Positions 1 through 9,600 of a stretch of 64,000 nt of DNA are shown here, piece after piece; within the stretch, counting starts at the first letter, position 1, and every line of letters starts with the position of its first letter. Under the pieces are notes generated by a model. That model searched no databases, was not told the DNA's origin, and saw only the letters and a program-made list of their open reading frames with translations. Source of the stretch: Microbacterium sp. SS28 (GTDB lineage Bacteria > Actinomycetota > Actinomycetes > Actinomycetales > Microbacteriaceae); NCBI RefSeq assembly GCF_022761035.1, contig NZ_JAKWJP010000001.1, positions 62,001 to 126,000 of the forward strand, given 5' to 3'. The position numbers were made by a program, and so were the translations under genes.

Positions 1-2
1 CG

Positions 3-839
3 GTCGACGGCCGTTTCAAGCTCACGGAGCAGGGCGAGGTCATCTTCGCCCGGTACGGCGACCCCGCCATCGCGATGCGCCACATCGACCAGGTCGCGGC
101 CGCCGTGCTGCTCGCGTCGGCGCCGTCGATCGAGCACCGCAACCGCGACGCGGCGCAGCGCTATGCCGAGGCCGCGGCGACGATGGATGCGGCATCCCGC
201 GAGCGGTTCTTCTCGCTCGTGAAGGCCCCCGGATTCGCCCCCTGGTTCGCGCAGGTGACGCCGATGGAGGAGATCGGGCTGCTCGCGCTCGGCTCGCGCC
301 CTGCGCGCCGCGGGCTCTCGGTCGAGTCGCTCGAGGACCTCCGAGCGATCCCGTGGGTCTTCGCGTGGACGCAGGCCCGCATCAACCTCGCGGGCTGGTT
401 CGGGCTGGGTTCTGCGCTCGAGGCCGTCGGCGACGAGGCGATGCTGCAGCGCGCGTACGACGAATGGCCGCTGTTCCGCACACTGATCGACAACGTCGCC
501 ATGAGCCTCGCGAAGGCCGACAGCCGCATCGCTCAGCGCTACCTCGACCTCGGCGACCGGGACGACCTCGCGCAGCTCGTGATGGACGAGCTCATGCTCA
601 CGCGCTCGTGGGTCATCCGCGTCGCGGGCGGCGCCGAGCTGCTCGAGAACCGACCCGTCCTGCAGCGCGCCGTCAAGCTCCGCAGCCCTTACGTCGATGC
701 CCTGTCGTTCCTGCAGCTGCGGGCTCTCCGTGGACTGCGCGACGCCGCGGCGACCGGCGCACCGGCCGATCCCGACCTGCAGCGGCTCCTGCTGCTGTCG
801 GTCAGCGGCGTCGCGGCGGGTCTGCAGAACACGGGCTGA
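3..839 (+). CDS. ppc: Phosphoenolpyruvate carboxylase, C-terminal part (5' end outside window)
   Basis: This is the last 278 codons of PEP carboxylase, which carboxylates PEP with bicarbonate to oxaloacetate to refill the TCA cycle. The frame is open from the window edge. It begins with the GRFKLTEQGEVI segment typical of the enzyme. It continues through the conserved C-terminal helices (MDELMLTRSWVIR, then a LRSPYVDALSFLQ-type segment) and ends with the NTG carboxy terminus that is nearly invariant in this family. The upstream catalytic half is not in the window. An ATG at 75 is internal and should not be taken as the start. A small ORF follows on the same strand from its own apparent promoter. 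Confidence 0.93.
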   Translation, partial: VDGRFKLTEQGEVIFARYGDPAIAMRHIDQVAAAVLLASAPSIEHRNRDAAQRYAEAAATMDAASRERFFSLVKAPGFAPWFAQVTPMEEIGLLALGSRPARRGLSVESLEDLRAIPWVFAWTQARINLAGWFGLGSALEAVGDEAMLQRAYDEWPLFRTLIDNVAMSLAKADSRIAQRYLDLGDRDDLAQLVMDELMLTRSWVIRVAGGAELLENRPVLQRAVKLRSPYVDALSFLQLRALRGLRDAAATGAPADPDLQRLLLLSVSGVAAGLQNTG

Positions 840-876
840 CACGCGAGTCGCTCCTCCCGCACGGCTCGCCCCGGCG

Positions 877-882
877 TACCGT
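877..882 (+). promoter_or_regulatory. -10 element TACCGT, leaderless start for 890
   Basis: TACCGT fits the actinobacterial TANNNT -10 consensus and lies 7 nt before the ATG at 890, so transcription would start at or next to the start codon. No Shine-Dalgarno sequence is present. Confidence 0.4.
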
Positions 883-889
883 GGGCGCC

Positions 890-1075
890 ATGGTCAGGAC
901 GTGGGAGAGCGGCATCGTCGCCGTCGAGACGTGTCCCGTCTGCGCCTCGCTGCAGGTGCGGACGGTCGAGCCGGACTGGTTCGTGCTGGAGCTGGAGCGG
1001 GCCGACGAGCTGCGCCGAGCGGAGGAGTTCGCCGTCGAGTTCGCCTGTCGCGAGTGCGGTTCGGTCTGGAGCTGA
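890..1075 (+). CDS. Small zinc-ribbon protein (61 aa)
   Basis: A 61-residue ORF with two CxxC pairs (CPVC near residue 14, CREC near residue 54) flanking an acidic middle, as in a small zinc ribbon. It starts at ATG 890, which has a -10-like TACCGT just upstream and no ribosome-binding site, so it is probably leaderless. It is convergent with the hexapeptide protein at 1143. Function unknown. The paired CxxC motifs and the promoter argue that it is a real gene rather than chance. Confidence 0.55.
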   Translation: MVRTWESGIVAVETCPVCASLQVRTVEPDWFVLELERADELRRAEEFAVEFACRECGSVWS

Positions 1076-1076
1076 C

Positions 1077-1140
1077 GGGATGCCGCGGGCCTGACGGTGC
1101 GCGGCTATCGGCGGCGGGCGGCGGCGGGGAGCGGCATCCC
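1077..1140. terminator. Inverted repeat between convergent genes
   Basis: A 10-bp perfect inverted repeat (GGGATGCCGC, 1077-1086, with its complement at 1131-1140) encloses a GC-rich 44-nt loop between two convergent genes. There is no T-tract. It may act as a bidirectional terminator. Both arms also contain the window's over-represented GGATGCC/GGCATCC heptamer, so the pairing could be incidental. Confidence 0.3.
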
Positions 1141-1142
1141 GC

Positions 1143-1742
1143 TCATTCGAGCCGCCGGTCCTGCTCGTGGCGCGCGAGCCCGCGTCCGTAGCGCTCGGTG
1201 AGCTGCACCATGAGGTCGGGCGTATCGCGGTCGAGCCCGAAGACGTACCCCGGGAAGTCGAGCTCGCGCTGGGCAGCCCAGATCTCGTCGTGGCGATCGG
1301 GCGAGAGCAGCTGCACAGGGTCGCCGACCGCGACCCACCCGATCGGGACGACCGTCTCGGGAGGAAGCACGGTGCGCAGATGCACGACGGCGTTGATGCG
1401 CACTTCACTCCGCGTGCCGATGCGCGCGCCGTTGAAGACGCGCGTGCCGGTGGCGAGGAAGACCTCGTCGGCGATCGTCGCGCCGCTCACGCTCGCCATG
1501 GGGCCCACGAGCACGTGATCACCGATGTGGACGGGTGTCGCGGCCGTCGCACGGATGAGCGCGTTCTCCATGACGATGACGTGCTCGCCGAGGGTGATGG
1601 CACCGCCCTCTGCCGTCACGACGGCGCCGTGCAGGATCTGGCATCCCGCGCCGATCGTGACGTCACCGCTGATGACGGCCGTCGGCGACACGACGGCTTC
1701 CGGATGGATGCGGGGGCTGGCCCCGAGATGCTCGAATCGCAT
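1143..1742 (-). CDS. Left-handed beta-helix (hexapeptide repeat) protein, gamma-carbonic-anhydrase-like
   Basis: A 199-residue protein with repeated [LIV]-G-x4 turns along its first 150 residues (for example VTIGAGC, ITLGEHV, VHIGDHVLVG, ATIADEV, ARIGTRS), the trimeric left-handed beta-helix of the gamma-CA/YrdA class. The length and the short helical C terminus fit that class. Active gamma carbonic anhydrases use three conserved histidines. Here the usual GHxxxxHG segment reads GPMASVSG, so two metal ligands appear absent and carbonic anhydrase activity is doubtful. The ATG start is preceded by GAGGAGG. It could alternatively be an acyltransferase relative. Confidence 0.75.
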   Translation of the reverse strand: MRFEHLGASPRIHPEAVVSPTAVISGDVTIGAGCQILHGAVVTAEGGAITLGEHVIVMENALIRATAATPVHIGDHVLVGPMASVSGATIADEVFLATGTRVFNGARIGTRSEVRINAVVHLRTVLPPETVVPIGWVAVGDPVQLLSPDRHDEIWAAQRELDFPGYVFGLDRDTPDLMVQLTERYGRGLARHEQDRRLE

Positions 1743-1813
1743 GCTCCTCCTCGGTCAGCGCCAGCGTAGCGCCGTGGCGTCACGATGTCCGGGGCGGCTG
1801 CACGGCGACTTAG

Positions 1814-3223
<1,410 letters not shown>

Positions 3224-3240
3224 TCTGACGCCGGGCTGAC

Positions 3241-3274
3241 AGGCCGGAGGATCCGTCGTGATCCTCCGGCCTTT
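3241..3274. terminator. Bidirectional intrinsic terminator, gdhA/mfd
   Basis: A perfect 13-bp stem (AGGCCGGAGGATC, 3241-3253, with its complement at 3260-3272) has a 6-nt loop and a TTT tail. It lies between the convergent gdhA and mfd stop codons and can serve both. Confidence 0.85.
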
Positions 3275-3287
3275 CCCGTCGCAGGCT

Positions 3288-6200
3288 TCAGTCGGCGACG
3301 GATGCCGGCTCCGCTGCCTTCTCGGCGGGCCAGAGCTGCTCGAGCAGCTGCGCGACCCATGCGATGAGGTCGGCGTCGCCGAGCGGGCCGCCCCCGGCCG
3401 TCGGCAGGGGCACGACGAGCGCCTCGCCCGAGGAGATGAGCTTGGCCTTGGGGTACAGCCGCTGCAGCCGCACGCGCTTGGAGTCCGGCAGGTCCGCCGG
3501 GGCGATCCGCAGGTTCGGGCCCATCGCGACGACGTCGGCGAGGCCCGCCTGCGCCGCGCGACGGCGCAGGCGCGCGACGGAGATGAGCCCCTCGAGCTCG
3601 GCGGGCGCGTCGCCGTAGCGGTCCTCCAGCTCTTCGAGGACGAGGTCGATCGCGTCGGGCTTGGCGGTCGCGGATGCCGCGGCCGAGAGCTTCTGGTACG
3701 CCTCGAGCCGCAGCCGCTCGCTGTCGATATACGACTCGGGGATGCGCGCCTGCACGGGCAGCTCGAGTCGCAGCTCGGCGGGTCCTTCGATCTCATCGCC
3801 GCGGAATGCCGCGACGGCCTCGCCGATCATGCGGAGGTACAGGTCGAAGCCGACGCCCGCGATGTGACCTGCCTGCTCGGCGCCCAGCAGGTTGCCCGCA
3901 CCGCGCAGCTCGAGATCCTTGAGCGCGACCTGCATGCCGCTGCCGAGGTCGTTGTTGACCGCGATCGTCTCGAGGCGGTCGGCGGCCGTCTCGGACAGCG
4001 GCGCCCGCTCGTCGTACAGGAAGTACGCGTAGGCGCGCTCACGGCCGCGGCCGACCCGTCCGCGCAGCTGATGCAGCTGCGACAGGCCGTACTTGTCGGC
4101 CCGGTCGATGATGATCGTGTTCGCGTTGGAGATGTCGAGGCCGGTCTCGACGATGGTCGTGCAGACGAGCACATCGGAGCGGCGCTCCCAGAACGCGTCG
4201 ACGACCTCTTCGAGCGCGTGCTCGCCCATCTGACCGTGGGCGACCGCGATGCGCGCCTCGGGAACGAGCTCGGCGAGGTCGGCGGCGACCCGCTGGATCG
4301 ACTGGACGCGATTGTGGACGAAGAACACCTGACCCTCGCGCAGCAGCTCACGGCGGATCGCGGCGGCGATCTGCTTGTCGCTGCGCGCGCCGACGTACGA
4401 CAGGATCGGATGCCGGTCCTCGGGCGGAGTCTGGAGCGTCGACATCTCGCGGATGCCGGTGACGGCCATCTCGAGCGTGCGCGGGATCGGCGTCGCGCTC
4501 ATCGCGAGGATGTCGACGTTCGTCTTGAGCTTCTTGAGGGCGTCCTTGTGCTCGACGCCGAAGCGCTGCTCCTCGTCGATGATCATGAGGCCGAGGTCTT
4601 TGAAGATGACCTTCTCGGTCAGGATGCGGTGCGTGCCGATGACCATGTCGACCGTGCCGTCGGTGAGGCCCGCGAGGGTCTCCTTCGCGTGCTTGTCGGT
4701 CTGGAAGCGCGAGAGCGGCCGCACCTTGACGGGGAACCCGGCGAAGCGCTCCGTGAAGGTCTCGAGATGCTGCTTGGCGAGCAGCGTCGTCGGGACGAGC
4801 ATCGCGACCTGCTTGCCCTCCTGGATCGCCTTGAACGCCGCCCGCACCGCGACCTCGGTCTTGCCGAAGCCGACGTCGCCCGACAGCAGCCGATCCATCG
4901 GGATCGGCTTCTCCATGTCGGCCTTGATCTCGTCGATCGTCTGCAGCTGGTCGGGAGTCTCGGCGAAGGGGAAGGCCTCTTCGAGCTCGCGCTGCCACGG
5001 GGTGTCGGGCCCGAACGCGTAGCCCTTCGCCGCCATGCGCGCCGAGTAGAGCTTGACGAGCTCGACGGCGATGTCGCGCACGGCCTTGCGCGCCTTGCCC
5101 TTGGCCTGCGCCCAGTCGCTGCCGCCCATCTTCGACAGCGTCGGCGCCTCGCCCCCGACGTAGCGCGAGAGAAGGTCGAGCTGGTCGGTCGGCACGAAGA
5201 GCTTGTCGCCGGGATACCCGCGCTTGGAGGGCGCGTACTCGATCACGAGGTACTCGCGCACGCTCTTGACGGCGTTGCGACCACCGCTCGAGACCTCGCG
5301 CTGCGTGAGCTCGATGAACTTGCCGATGCCGTGCGTCGCGTGCACGACGAGGTCGCCGGCCTTGAGCTGCAGCGGATCGACGACGTTCTTGCGCCGCGAG
5401 GCGAGCTTCTTCACGACGCGGCTGTCGCCGCCGATCGTGCGCCCGTAGAACTCGGTCTCGGTGAGCACCGCGACCTTCGCCTCGGCGACCTCGAACCCGC
5501 GCTCGAGCCCCGCCGCGACGACGTGCGCGACGCCTGCCTCGGGGGCATGCGCGAGATCGTCGACCTTGCGCGCCGCGATCCCGAGCTCGGCGAGGACGTC
5601 GCGTGCGCGCTCGACGAGTCCTGTTCCGGATGCCGCGACCACGACGCGCCAGCCGTCCGCGAGCAGCTCGCCGACGTGCGCCGTCGCCCCCTCGACGCTC
5701 CCCTGGAACGACGGCACACCCGACCCCTTGACGCGGATCGCCGCGGACGCCTGCAGCGCGACGTCGATGTCGTCCACATACCCCGGTTCCTGAGCCTCTC
5801 GAAGGGCGGCGGCGGCATCCGCTTCGCCCGAATCGAACGTCGAGAGCGTCCACCACGCGTCGCCGCGATCGGCCGCGGCCTCGCGGAGGCGGGGGATCGT
5901 CAGGAAGTCGCCCGCGCCGAGGTCGATGGGGGCGCTCGCGCCCGACGTCGCGGCGCTCCAGGCGGCGTCGAGGAACTCGCGGTTCGTGTCGCCGAGCGTG
6001 ATGGCGCGCGTGACCGCCCGCTCAGGATCGGCTAGCGCGACTGCCGCGCCTTCGGGGAGGTAGTCGACGATGGTCGCGAGTGAATCGACGAGTGCAGGCA
6101 TGAGCGACTCCATGCCCTCGACGGGGATGCCCTCGGCCATCTTTTCGAGCATGCCCCGCAGGCCGGGCAGCGCGTCCTTGAGTCGCGCGGCCCGCGCGCG

Positions 6201-6926
6201 GACCTCGTCGGTCAGCAGCAGCTCGCGGCTCGGCGCGAGGACGACATCGGGCACATCGCCCGGCAGCGACCGCTGGTCGGCGACCGAGAACGCGCGGATC
6301 TGGTCGACCTCGTCGCCGAAGAACTCGACGCGGTACGGATGGGCGGCGATGGGCGGGAAGACGTCCAGGATGCCGCCGCGCAGCGCGAACTCACCGCGCC
6401 GCGAGACCATGTCGACGCGGTGGTACGCGAGCTCGACGAGCCGTGCCGCGACCGCGGAGAGCTCGTGACCCCGTCCTCCGACGCGCAGCTCGATCGGCAC
6501 GATGTCGCCCAGACCCGCCGCGATCGGCTGCAGCGCGCCGCGGACGGAGGCGGTCACGACAAGGGGCGTGGGGCCCTGCCAGGTCGCGACGCGGCGCAGC
6601 ACCTCGAGCCGGCGGCCCACGGTCTCGGGACTCGGGCTGAGCCGCTCGTGCGGCAGCGTCTCCCACGCGGGGAAGTGCATGACCTCTGCGGTCGGCAGGA
6701 GCGCCTCGAGCGCCGTCCCGAGCGACTCGGCGCGGCGGCCCGTCGGCACGATCGCGAGCAGCGCGGGCGCGTGGCCCGTCGCGGCGCGCCGCTCGATGAG
6801 GGACGCGAGGAGCGGAGCGTCGAGCCCCGCGGGGAGCGAGAACTCGGCGTCGACGGATGCCGCGCCCACGGCATCCCGAAACGAATCAGCCTGCTCGAGG
6901 GCGCGCAGAATCCCGGGAACTGTCAC
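3288..6926 (-). CDS. mfd: Transcription-repair coupling factor Mfd
   Basis: A 1212-residue SF2 translocase that dislodges RNA polymerase stalled at DNA lesions and recruits UvrA. In order: UvrB-like N-terminal modules; a CarD-like RNA-polymerase-interaction domain at about residues 515-590 (LKAGDLVVHATHGIGKF onward); and RecG-like motor domains with Walker A GDVGFGKTE near residue 680, DEEQRFGV near residue 780 and motif SATPIPRT. The C terminus is the TRCF domain. The start is GTG at 6926, six nt after TAGACT, so it is probably leaderless. Around residues 374-381 the coding sequence contains a REP-like repeat (see 5785-5806). It is third in the rplY-pth-mfd order, but a divergent-facing gene at 6988 separates it from pth. 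Confidence 0.98.
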   Translation of the reverse strand: MTVPGILRALEQADSFRDAVGAASVDAEFSLPAGLDAPLLASLIERRAATGHAPALLAIVPTGRRAESLGTALEALLPTAEVMHFPAWETLPHERLSPSPETVGRRLEVLRRVATWQGPTPLVVTASVRGALQPIAAGLGDIVPIELRVGGRGHELSAVAARLVELAYHRVDMVSRRGEFALRGGILDVFPPIAAHPYRVEFFGDEVDQIRAFSVADQRSLPGDVPDVVLAPSRELLLTDEVRARAARLKDALPGLRGMLEKMAEGIPVEGMESLMPALVDSLATIVDYLPEGAAVALADPERAVTRAITLGDTNREFLDAAWSAATSGASAPIDLGAGDFLTIPRLREAAADRGDAWWTLSTFDSGEADAAAALREAQEPGYVDDIDVALQASAAIRVKGSGVPSFQGSVEGATAHVGELLADGWRVVVAASGTGLVERARDVLAELGIAARKVDDLAHAPEAGVAHVVAAGLERGFEVAEAKVAVLTETEFYGRTIGGDSRVVKKLASRRKNVVDPLQLKAGDLVVHATHGIGKFIELTQREVSSGGRNAVKSVREYLVIEYAPSKRGYPGDKLFVPTDQLDLLSRYVGGEAPTLSKMGGSDWAQAKGKARKAVRDIAVELVKLYSARMAAKGYAFGPDTPWQRELEEAFPFAETPDQLQTIDEIKADMEKPIPMDRLLSGDVGFGKTEVAVRAAFKAIQEGKQVAMLVPTTLLAKQHLETFTERFAGFPVKVRPLSRFQTDKHAKETLAGLTDGTVDMVIGTHRILTEKVIFKDLGLMIIDEEQRFGVEHKDALKKLKTNVDILAMSATPIPRTLEMAVTGIREMSTLQTPPEDRHPILSYVGARSDKQIAAAIRRELLREGQVFFVHNRVQSIQRVAADLAELVPEARIAVAHGQMGEHALEEVVDAFWERRSDVLVCTTIVETGLDISNANTIIIDRADKYGLSQLHQLRGRVGRGRERAYAYFLYDERAPLSETAADRLETIAVNNDLGSGMQVALKDLELRGAGNLLGAEQAGHIAGVGFDLYLRMIGEAVAAFRGDEIEGPAELRLELPVQARIPESYIDSERLRLEAYQKLSAAASATAKPDAIDLVLEELEDRYGDAPAELEGLISVARLRRRAAQAGLADVVAMGPNLRIAPADLPDSKRVRLQRLYPKAKLISSGEALVVPLPTAGGGPLGDADLIAWVAQLLEQLWPAEKAAEPASVAD
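5785..5806 (+). repeat. REP-like repeat core inside mfd
   Basis: CCTGAGCCTCTCGAAGGG (5789-5806) matches the repeat in the leader of the P-type ATPase (36681-36698, opposite strand) at 16 of 18 positions. I recognise the TTCGA...CTCAGG core from dispersed actinobacterial repeats. Here it is read in frame as part of Mfd (LREAQEPG), away from the catalytic motifs. Confidence 0.5.
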
Positions 6927-6932
6927 CGGAAG

Positions 6933-6938
6933 AGTCTA
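6933..6938 (-). promoter_or_regulatory. -10 element TAGACT, leaderless start for mfd
   Basis: TAGACT on the minus strand lies 6 nt before the mfd GTG. No Shine-Dalgarno sequence is visible. It is divergent from the -10 at 6976, only about 37 bp away. Confidence 0.55.
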
Positions 6939-6975
6939 TGGTCGCCCTCGGACACGCGCGCCGGATGCCCGCTCA

Positions 6976-6981
6976 TAGGAT
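6976..6981 (+). promoter_or_regulatory. -10 element TAGGAT, leaderless start for 6988
   Basis: TAGGAT lies 6 nt before GTG 6988 with no Shine-Dalgarno between them, the typical leaderless arrangement. Confidence 0.55.
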
Positions 6982-6987
6982 GAGTCC

Positions 6988-7764
6988 GTGAGCGACCCCC
7001 TCCCGCCGCGTCGGCCGCTGCCCACCGCCGAACCGCAGGCCGCGCCGCCCGTTCCGCCACTCCCTCCACTCGCTGCCGGCGCGGAGGCGCCGGGAGGCGC
7101 AGGGCCCGTGGAGCCGGCGGCCTATCCCCCGCCGCAGGCCTACCCGGGATACCCCTGGACGCCGGCACCGCAGGCGCAGCCCGCCTACGTCGGCTCCCCG
7201 CCGCTGGGCTACGCGTCCCCCGCGCCGGGCCACACCGCCCCGCCGCAGGGCTACGCGTCCCCCGCGCCTGGTTTCGCCGCCCCAGCGCAGTCGTACTCGC
7301 AGGGCCATGCCGCGCCGCAGGGCTCGCCTGCGGCTGTCGCGCAGCCCGCCTACGGCGGACCGCTCGCGGCGCCCGCGCGCGGCAAGGGCGTCGGAATCGT
7401 CGCGCTCATCGCGGGTCTGATCGCGTTCGTCGGCGCGACGGTCACCGTCTCCATCGCGGCGTACCGGATCGGACTCGGCGCGGGCCGCGATCTCGTGACC
7501 GGCACTCCGAGCGCCGACTTCGACTGGAGCGTCCTGGCCCCCGTCCGCGACTGGGTGCTGCTCGCCGAGATCTCGTTCTGGGCGGGCACGGCGCTCGGCC
7601 TCTGGGCGCTCGTGCAAGGGATCGTCGCGATCGCGACGGGCCGCGGCCGCGGGGCCGGCGCTGCGGGCGTCGTGCTGGCGGTGCTCGCGCCGATCTCGTT
7701 CGCCGTCGCGCTCAGCGTGTTCCTCGGCGCGGGACTCGCCGCCGGCTCCGGCATCGGGGGCTGA
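6988..7764 (+). CDS. Proline-rich membrane protein of unknown function
   Basis: A 258-residue protein in two halves. Residues 1-125 are a Pro/Ala/Gly/Tyr/Gln-rich, probably disordered cytoplasmic region with repeated GYASPAPG-type segments. The C-terminal half has about three hydrophobic helices: IVALIAGLIAFVGATVTVSI, a segment around LLAEISFWAGTALGLWALVQG, and VVLAVLAPISFAVALSVFLG. This resembles the many actinobacterial membrane proteins with Pro-rich tails (DUF4190-like), but I cannot assign a role. The GTG start is supported by TAGGAT six nt upstream. It is divergent from mfd and convergent with pth. Confidence 0.8.
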   Translation: MSDPLPPRRPLPTAEPQAAPPVPPLPPLAAGAEAPGGAGPVEPAAYPPPQAYPGYPWTPAPQAQPAYVGSPPLGYASPAPGHTAPPQGYASPAPGFAAPAQSYSQGHAAPQGSPAAVAQPAYGGPLAAPARGKGVGIVALIAGLIAFVGATVTVSIAAYRIGLGAGRDLVTGTPSADFDWSVLAPVRDWVLLAEISFWAGTALGLWALVQGIVAIATGRGRGAGAAGVVLAVLAPISFAVALSVFLGAGLAAGSGIGG

Positions 7765-7765
7765 G

Positions 7766-7791
7766 CACGCGCCGCGTCAGCGCGGCGCGTG
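7766..7791. terminator. Bidirectional hairpin overlapping the pth stop codon
   Basis: A perfect 11-bp stem (CACGCGCCGCG, 7766-7776, with its complement at 7781-7791) has a TCAG loop. The pth stop codon (7777-7779) lies in the loop, so one arm encodes the last residues of Pth. It lies just after the stop of the convergent gene. Confidence 0.6.
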
Positions 7792-8358
7792 GTGCTTCTG
7801 CTGCGCCGCGAGCAGGCCTTCGTCGATGAGCTGCTCGACGGCGTCGGCGGCGTCGCCGACGAGGATGCCGAGATTCTGACGCTCCGACGGGCCGAAGGGG
7901 TCGAGCACCCAGTCCGCGGGGTCCTGACGGCCCGGGGGCCGGCCGATGCCGACGCGCACGCGCGGGAACTCCGCCGTGCCGAGCGCCTTCGCGATGTCGC
8001 GGACGCCGTTGTGCCCGCCGTGTCCGCCGCCGACCTTGAGCTTGATCGTGTCGAACGGGATGTCGAGCTCGTCGTGCACGACGACGATGCGGTCGGCCTC
8101 GATGCCGTAGAACTTCGCGAGCCCCGCGACGGGACCGCCCGAGACGTTCATGAACGAGTTGGGCTTGGCGAGCACGATCTTGGGACCGCCCGGACGCAGC
8201 CAGGTCTCGGCGGCGCGCGCGTTGGCCTTGTGCTGCTTGAAGGCCTCGCTGCGCCGCGCGGCGAGCTCGTCCACGACGAGCTGGCCGACGTTGTGCCGCG
8301 TCAGCTCATACCGAGGTCCCGGATTCCCCAGTCCCACGACAAGCCATGCGTCCGCCAT
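7777..8358 (-). CDS. pth: Peptidyl-tRNA hydrolase
   Basis: A 193-residue enzyme that releases peptides from prematurely dissociated peptidyl-tRNA. The family motifs are present: [20 protein letters not shown] at the N terminus (catalytic His in TRHNVG), [10 protein letters not shown], and [29 protein letters not shown] chose ATG 8358 because GAGAGG lies 9 nt upstream and the family starts a few residues before VVGLGNPG. Upstream in-frame ATGs at 8367 and 8424 would add residues not seen in the family. It lies 87 bp downstream of rplY, with a hairpin in between. Confidence 0.97.
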   Translation of the reverse strand: MADAWLVVGLGNPGPRYELTRHNVGQLVVDELAARRSEAFKQHKANARAAETWLRPGGPKIVLAKPNSFMNVSGGPVAGLAKFYGIEADRIVVVHDELDIPFDTIKLKVGGGHGGHNGVRDIAKALGTAEFPRVRVGIGRPPGRQDPADWVLDPFGPSERQNLGILVGDAADAVEQLIDEGLLAAQQKHHAPR

Positions 8359-8402
8359 GCCGTCCATCCTCTCGGTTCCGCGCGCACGCGCACGGAATGC
8401 GA

Positions 8403-8431
8403 CGAGGGGGCGCGGCATCCGCACCCCCTCG
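8403..8431 (-). terminator. Hairpin between rplY and pth
   Basis: CGAGGGGG (8403-8410) pairs with CCCCCTCG (8424-8431). A further 4 bp pair after one C-A mismatch, and the loop is 3 nt. It follows the rplY stop by 14 nt and precedes pth, so it may attenuate or partly terminate transcription. Confidence 0.5.
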
Positions 8432-8445
8432 CCTGACTGCTGTGC

Positions 8446-9069
8446 TTACTCGGCGACCTCGGCAGCCTCGGACTGCTCGGCAGCGGCGGCCTCGTCGGCG
8501 GCCTCGATCTCGTCGGCGGCGCCTGCGCCAGGCGTCGCGATCGCGACGATGAGCACGTCGCCGTCAGCGGCGAGCGTCGCGCCCGCGGGGAGCTTCAGGT
8601 CGGCGGCCGTGATGTGCGTGCCGTCTTCGAGGCCCTCGACGTCGAGCTCGATGTTCTCGGGGATGTGGGTCGCCTCGACCTCGAGCGAGATGCTCACCGC
8701 GTCGAGGTTCGCGATCGTGCCTGCGGCGGGCTCGCCCACGACGACGATCGGGACGTCGACCTGGACCTTCTCGCCCTTCTTCACGACGAGGAGGTCGATG
8801 TGCTCGATGATCTGGTGCACGGGGTCCTTCTGGACGTCCTTGACGAGCGTCAGCTGCTGCGTGCCGTCGACCTCGAGCTCGAGGACGGCGTTCGCGCGGC
8901 GGATGAGCAGCGAGACCTGGTGGCCGGGCAGCGCGACGTGCACGGGCGTCGTGCCGTGGCCGTAGATGACGGCGGGGATCTGGCCGGCGGCGCGCAGACG
9001 GCGGGCGTAGCCCTTTCCGAAGTTCTCGCGGACCTCGGCGTGGACCTTGGAGTCGGTCTCAGTCGACAT
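8446..9069 (-). CDS. rplY: 50S ribosomal protein L25, CTC (general stress) form
   Basis: A 207-residue L25/CTC protein that binds 5S rRNA. The N-terminal L25 barrel begins EVRENFGKGYARRLRAAGQIPAVIYG. It is followed by the TL5-type second domain (residues about 95-185) and an acidic Ala/Glu-rich tail. ATG 9069 is preceded by AAGGAG. An in-frame ATG at 9099 would place the ribosome-binding site inside the coding region and is rejected. In other actinobacteria prs and glmU usually lie directly upstream. Here they lie about 27 kb away in the same orientation. Confidence 0.96.
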   Translation of the reverse strand: MSTETDSKVHAEVRENFGKGYARRLRAAGQIPAVIYGHGTTPVHVALPGHQVSLLIRRANAVLELEVDGTQQLTLVKDVQKDPVHQIIEHIDLLVVKKGEKVQVDVPIVVVGEPAAGTIANLDAVSISLEVEATHIPENIELDVEGLEDGTHITAADLKLPAGATLAADGDVLIVAIATPGAGAADEIEAADEAAAAEQSEAAEVAE

Positions 9070-9447
9070 GATGTTCTCCTTGCGGGCGCACGCGCCCATT
9101 CTGTTCAGGCGAGGAGCCTGGCGTATTGGGGTCTGGATTCGACTCGAACGCGTGCGCGTGAGGAAAGCCGTGAGCCTTGATCACCGCGTCGATCACGGAT
9201 GCCGCAGCCGACCGCAGGGCCGGCACGAGTCATCCCTCGCCGAAGTTCAGTCAACGAGTCTATCAGTGGCGGGGGCGCGTCCACGCCGGGACGAGCGCCT
9301 GCGAGTCTCGTTGATCCACTCCCCGCGAGCTGAAAGGCCGGTGGGGCCGACGACACGCGGCGGGAGGCGTGCGGGACTGCCGCCATCGCCGGAGCAGCGC
9401 CCCGGCTACGATGAGAAACGCCCCTCATCCCAGCCTCGGAGGTTCCC
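9070..9447. other. 378-bp intergenic region: rplY leader and divergent promoters
   Basis: This gap holds a minus-strand TAGACT -10-like element (9257-9262), which would give rplY a leader of about 180 nt. A plus-strand TACGAT (9407-9412) serves the small ORF at 9448. I see no RNA gene or convincing riboswitch. A T-loop-like string near 9132-9146 has no tRNA around it. Confidence 0.4.
9407..9412 (+). promoter_or_regulatory. -10 element TACGAT for the 40-aa ORF
   Basis: TACGAT would start transcription near 9419, giving a leader of roughly 29 nt that carries GGAGG before ATG 9448. Confidence 0.4.
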
Positions 9448-9570
9448 ATGGATTACGGCTTCGCTTCCCACGTCCTGCTGTGGGTCATCGGCGCCATGGC
9501 CTTCGTCGGCGGCCTCGCGACGGTGCTCGCGTTCTGGGCGATGGGGCGTCAGGCGTACCGCAAGAACTGA
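9448..9570 (+). CDS. Small single-pass membrane protein (40 aa)
   Basis: A 40-residue ORF too short for most gene callers. It has one hydrophobic helix (HVLLWVIGAMAFVGGLATVL then AFW) and a basic C terminus (GRQAYRKN), the layout of a single-span protein with a cytoplasmic tail. A good Shine-Dalgarno (GGAGG, 5-6 nt before the ATG) and an upstream TACGAT support expression. Function unknown. It could be a membrane-complex subunit or a stress microprotein. Confidence 0.6.
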   Translation: MDYGFASHVLLWVIGAMAFVGGLATVLAFWAMGRQAYRKN

Positions 9571-9600
9571 GGCACGGCTCGCCAGATCCGTCGAGCGGCG

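Noticed and set aside
3258..6035. 925-codon open frame on the plus strand opposite mfd
   Set aside because: It is entirely antisense to a clear Mfd protein, has Arg/Leu/Asp-biased low-information sequence and no motif. It arises from high-GC codon bias.
9132..9146. T-loop-like string resembling a tRNA 3' half
   Set aside because: No acceptor, D or anticodon arm can be built around it.
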